Assembly: GCA_013399015.1 (NCBI GenBank)
Contig: VWZX01010725.1
Span: 5,331-69,330 of the forward strand
Reading direction: 5' to 3'
DNA from: Galbula dea
Lineage: Eukaryota; Chordata; Aves; Piciformes; Galbulidae
Length of the DNA stretch: 64,000 bases
Shown here: positions 55,001 to 61,000 of the stretch, one piece after another
How positions within the stretch are numbered: the stretch's first letter is position 1
Layout of the letters: every line of letters starts with the position of its first letter
Notes under the pieces: generated by a model
What the model was told of the DNA's origin: nothing
Seen by the model: only the letters and a program-made list of their open reading frames with translations
Databases searched by the model: none
Position numbers and translations under genes: made by a program

Positions 55001-58000
55001 CACCCTTCCTTTTTCTCTTTTCTTCCACCAAACTTTCAAATGACTACTCAATGACACCAGACTGTTACTAAACTTTACTATCAGCTTGCAATCCAGGAGT
55101 AAACAGTTTTAAAAACCTGCTGACTCCTGGCCAGCTGAGGCTACTCACTGTGAATTTTATTTTGTGGTGATTGTAAATAATCGCATCGGCACAGACAGAA
55201 GTACTTTCCTCTTGCCAGACTTTACTGTACAATTATTATTGCAATTCATAACCTTTGCACAAAGTTTTGACATATGGCAGAGGGCATTTGTGCAAACTCC
55301 GATATGTAGAATAAGCAAAATGGAAAGTTATGAACAGCCCTGTCCACTCACCCTTTGCATTTCTGTTCTGCACTTTTTTTGAGAAGAAAAAGAACATAAA
55401 AAACCCCAAGAATATGGACTTCTTGTTTAAAAGTGTCTCCAGATTTTAACATAAGTAGTAGAGCAGACTAAGGAGACCTAAGGAACCTTCATGTCCGGCT
55501 AGCTGAGGACAGTGCTTATGGCTGAAAACAGGTTGGCAGAGTTTGGGGAACTTTAAAGATTTACTGAAGTTATGCAGCCTCTATGCAAAGCAGAAGATGT
55601 CAACCCACCCAGGGAACTTTTCTGCTTTGAACTTAGCCCCAGTGTTCCTCCAGCCAGACTACCTGTGGGACAACCATAACAAAAGCTGACCTTACATGTT
55701 TATAAAACTGATAAATCAATTTAACAACTTTTTTGGAGGAAATCAGCTTAAGGACAGAAATTCAGAGAGATAGAAGCAATAGCCAACATTGTTGCAGAGA
55801 TGAAGGGGATATTGTCATCTTATAACTGCTGACCTTAGACAAAATTATAACCCCAGTTACTAGTGCTGATGTGGGATTGTGTTTTGAACCCTGTTCACAA
55901 GAAGTAAAATGGTTAAACTGTTCTGGGGGGTGTGGGAATGGTGGAAAATGAGTGGTGTGCATGCTCTGTCCTTGCAAAGGGTGAAAAACAGGATTTTGAT
56001 TTATGCAGCCTTCCTACTGCCACTTCTAGGCAAGCATTCTTCATCCTGCCTGAATAAACTAAAGCCAACCAGGCATGGGCATGTTACTGTAAAAGCTTTT
56101 TCAGTACTTGTAACCTCAGCAGGCAAAATTCCAGTATTCATATTTCTTCAATGAAATATAGCATGATCTGGTTTAAAAGGTTTATAAATTGGAAAAAATA
56201 GACAGAATTTTACTAGAGATAGAATTTTCACAAATACCTCCATGATTTAGACTCTGAAATCCACTTTTCTGTGTAAGCTAGTAGGGTCAATCTACTAAAT
56301 TCTCTGTGTATAATATCTTTAAAGTCTGTCTATTAATATTTATCCATAGTGGAAGTATGATATGAATATTTTTTCTTGTACTTCCATATCATATTTAAAT
56401 TGATTCATCATCATTCACTTAGTCATACTGAACAAGGAGAGAATAGATCTTTTCATGGTAACAAACTACATGAATTGTGAGGCTGTGCTTCAGTTTTTTG
56501 AGAGGAATGTGTCTACAGAAACTAAGCTTTTTTTGTGATTGAGCTTACTCTGATAATCACTGAAAAGTCTCTTCCTGAAGTTAAGCATTTGGTGTAATTA
56601 AGTAGCCTATAAAGAAAAATAGATATGCACTTCAGAATTTTTTAATGAAAATGTATAGATAAAGATGGCTTTGTAAATGTGTGTAGCAGAGTGATTTTTA
56701 TAAGCTAATCAGCTGGATGTTTATGAGACAGATTTAAATGTCCCATTCAGGCAGTTATCCATAAGTGCCACCAATGTATCTACTCAGTTGAGTGCTAGAG
56801 ATAGAAAAGGCTGGATGTTCAGAAGCTATATGTTATATTTCTGAATACCATTCCCACTAGGGAGACCATCAAAATGGGCACTGTAGTCATGGTGGTACTC
56901 GAATACCAGAAAGAAGGAGTGTAACTTAGTTATACTACCAACTTCTTTAAATCATCTGAAAGCTCTTTTGGCAGCAAATATTCAATTATGTTCAACTCTA
57001 AGGGAAGTTTGTGTCAGTTCTCTTTCAAGACTGCTATAAGTACACTTCTGGGAACTGACTTCTTTTAAAAAGTGGAGATAGACTCTGGTTGTTTTGAAAT
57101 ATCAAGCATTTTGAGCTTTTAAAAGGCTTAATACTAAGACATGCTTTTCTTTAAAAAACCAAATTATTCTGTTTACTACAATCAATTGCTTAACTGACAA
57201 TTTAGGACTTCTATGGTAAGATGTGCTTCCTAGAGACCTAGACAGTGGCTTTTTTTTAGGGTTTGGTTTTGTGGGGTTTTTTTTATTGAATGAACTGGTG
57301 AGAGGTGAACAAACTTGACATACTTTTCCTCTAAAAGATAATTAAGTTCTGCATGATGCTCTTGGATCACATCTATTGCTCCTGTTGATTCCAAGTTGGC
57401 TTGACTCAATTCTGTATTTAACTCCTTACAATTATAGAATCATAGAGTCATAGAATTGTCAAGAGTTGGAAGGGACCTTAGAGATCATCTAGTTCCAACA
57501 CCTCTGCCTGGCAGAGACACCTTTCACTAGATCAGATTGCCCAGAGTCCTATCCAGCCTTGTCTTAAAAGCTTCCACGGACAGGGCTTCCACAACATTTC
57601 TGGGCAACCTGTTCCATTGTCTCACCACCCTCACAGTGAAGAACTTCCTCCTAATATCTAAATATACCCTCCTCTAGTTTACAGCCATTCCCCCTAGCTT
57701 TTGTAATCCATCAGATTTCATTTGGGTATAAATGACAGTATGTACTTGGCATCATAAAATTAGGATGTCTGACTACAATTGAAGAGCAGCAGGAGGGACT
57801 GCTGTACAGCTGTTTTCACTGCCTCTGCAGTCTCCATCCCTCAATATAAATCCTCAGACTTTCCTATGAAATGAACCTATATTCACTGCAACTCTTCAGT
57901 TTTTGCAATTCAAAAGTGTTATTCTGAATATTCCAGTTCTTTGGGCAAAAGACATTGTGTTAGCGCTCCATATTTCTTTTAGGTCATCTGTTGATATAAA

Positions 58001-61000
58001 ATGCCATCACATTTCACACTGGCTGGATTCCACAAGGGATTCAGTAGGTCAGATCTCCTTTAGTGTATCAGATAGAGTGCCTAATTATGGTATTTGCTCA
58101 GTATTTGACAGTTCAGTTTTATTCCTTTTAATTATTTTTTCTTAACCCTTTAGTGGGTTTTGTTTTCATACAGTCATGTATATGACTGCTCATGGGAACA
58201 TGTATATTTAAGGCTTTTATAGTATTTTGCTGAACAAAACAGATTTTTCAATTTCACTTTAAATTGTAGGTTATTTCTGAAAATTCACAAAGACATATGT
58301 ATGTTGCCTTCAACTATTTACATGGGAGGATATTAAACTTCAGGTTTCCTTTTGATATGTAGCCCTTTTCAAAATGTCTTATGTGAAATGTCTCAGATGT
58401 CCCTTTGAAATGAATTTATTTGTATCAGTCCAGTCTTGGAAGATACTCTTCCATATTTGAAAAGCAGGTATTAATTGTATGCATTCTAACAGTTTCTGCA
58501 GGGTATGGCATACATGTTTTGGAAATTACTCCAACGAATTTGCACTTTACAATTTTTAATAGACCCAAATCTGTCCTTACAAGCTGCCACGAGCACTGAG
58601 AGAGACTAGGAGCTCGGAAACTAAGACAAATGTGTTGAAGTGTAGAGGAACTATGACAGATTTGAAATGGACTGAAGTTTTTGAGCCCTAGCTTGGTTAT
58701 AACACAGCAGCAATTTGAATTTTCTTGGCAGAGTTGAGGACAGCTGAAGTTTTTTTAATTAACAATCAACATAATTTTGTTATGTTTCTCCATTACATTG
58801 CTGGCAAAAATGTGTTCTTATCAAGAAGGGTGCATTCTGAAATAGTGTTGTAATAACAACAACAACAACAACAACAACAAAAGGTCTCTAGATAATAGAT
58901 TAGAAAATATAACTTTCATGCATAACCGTGTATGTGGTAAGATCATTCTCAGAGGCTTACTTTTTGATGTGAGGTAAGCTTAAATAAAAAGAGGTGTTGT
59001 GTACATTGTATTTTGCAGATGTTTCGATCAGTCCTCAACTATCTGAGGAACCAATAATTTCTGGCTTTTTGCTGGCTGGAATGTCCTTTGAAATTTGAAA
59101 CAATCCTACAAGCAGAGTGAATTCCCCAGACAGACCACCATATTATAAATTCAGTATTTTCTCATTGATATTCATTGGCTGTAAAGACTCTGATCCCTTT
59201 CTGTTATGAAGGATGCCCTCTTAAAGTTCACTGTCTTAATTGTTCCACTTTCTCAAAAACCAGAATGTTATTCAGAGCTACAGGCTTGTAGGGGCAGTAA
59301 TGTTAAATTTGTCATCTTAACTACGTCTACTCCGAATTCTGAAACATACCAACAGTATATATATGCCATATTCTCGAACATACTAACAAGTACAGTAAAC
59401 ACAGTACTACTTTGAGTCATTTTGCTTTTTTTCCTCCTCTCAGACCTTCAACGAATTTGAGATAGAACAACATCAAGAATGTGCTTATGACCACTTGGAA
59501 GTGTTCGATGGTGAAAGTGAAAAATCACCAATTCTGGGACGCTTATGTGGCAATAAGATACCAGAACCTCTTATTGCTAATGGAAACAAAATGTTTCTCC
59601 GCTTTATTTCTGATGCATCAGTTCAAAGAAAAGGCTTCCAAGCAACACACTCTACAGGTCAGAAAATCAGGATCTGCATTTCCAGTAACTTTCCCTTTGT
59701 TCTTTAGTGGAAGATATTCAGGTATTTCTTCTATAGGAATGGGATGAGTTAACAGATAAGATAGTTTTACAACTAAATCTAATATAACCTGGGACATTTT
59801 CACACAATGTACATTGTTTCCGTGATGTTGCTTAGCTTACAATGGCCCCTAGTGCTGAATCTCTGAACTTCTAGTGCCTTCTGTAAGACATAGAGGGTTG
59901 GTTTTTCTTTTTCTTTTATTCGATCTTCAGCCATAATCACAGACTCAAAGAATGACAGAATGTTAGGAGTTGGAAGGTACCTTGAAAGATCATCTAGTCC
60001 AAGCCCCCTTCCACAGCAGGATTCCCTAGACCAGGTCACACTGAAGTGCATCCAGGCGGGTTTTAAATATCTCCAGAGAAGGAGACTCCACAAACCCTCT
60101 GGGCAGTCTGTGCCAGTGCTCTGGCACCCTCACTGGGAAAACAATTTTTCTGGTATTCACAAGGAACCTCCTATGCTTCAGCTTACAACCACTGCCCCTT
60201 GTGTTGTCACAGGGCTTCACTGAGGAAGAGCCTGACCCCATCCTCCTGACACCCACCCTTGACATATTTCACAGAATCGCCAGAGTTGGAAGGGACCCAT
60301 TAGGATCAGATAGTCCAACTCATGTTTAGGCACAGGACAACTCCATAGTCACACCATGTGCCTAAGTGCCTTGTCCAAAAAAGCATAAATGAGGTCACCC
60401 CTTAGTCTCCTCTTCTCCAAGCTAAAGAGACTCAGCTCCATCAGCCTTTCCTCATAAGCCCCTTCATCATCTTTGTGGCTCTGCACTGGGCTCTTTCCAG
60501 CAGTTCCCTATCCTTAAAATGAGGGGCCCAGAACTGCACACAATATTTCAGATGAGGCCTCACCAGAGCAGAGTAGAAGGAGAGAAGAATCTCTCTTGAC
60601 CTGCTAACCACACCCCTTCTAATACATTCCAGAATACCAGTGGCCTTCTTGGCCAAAAGAGCACACTGCTGGCTTATGCACATCCTTTCATCTACCAGGA
60701 CCCCCAGGTCCCTTTCCCCTTCACTGTTCTCCAACAGATCTGTCCCAACCTATACTCATACATGGGGTTGGTCTTTCCCAGGTGCAAGACTCGACACGTG
60801 GCCTTATTGAATTTCATTCAACTTCTCCCTGCTCAACTCTCCACCCGGTCTAAGTCTCGTTGAATGGCAGCACAACCCTGTGGTGTGTCAGCCACTCCAC
60901 CCAGTTTAGTGTCATCAGCAAACCTGCTGACAGCACACTCTCTTCCCTCATCCAGGTCATTAATGAATAGATCGAAAAGTACTGGTCCCAGTACTGACCC

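Larger units (their letters stand above)
54987..59443 (+). other. Intron between TLL1 window exons 13 and 14
   Basis: A 4457 nt intron. It holds an inverted CR1 fragment (57432-57702) and an AAC microsatellite (58853-58880). The regions 54987-57430 and 57703-58850 show nothing I can name. Confidence 0.88.

Noticed and set aside
54665..55057. 130-codon open frame on the minus strand
   Set aside because: It overlaps TLL1 exon 13 in antisense and has no features of its own.
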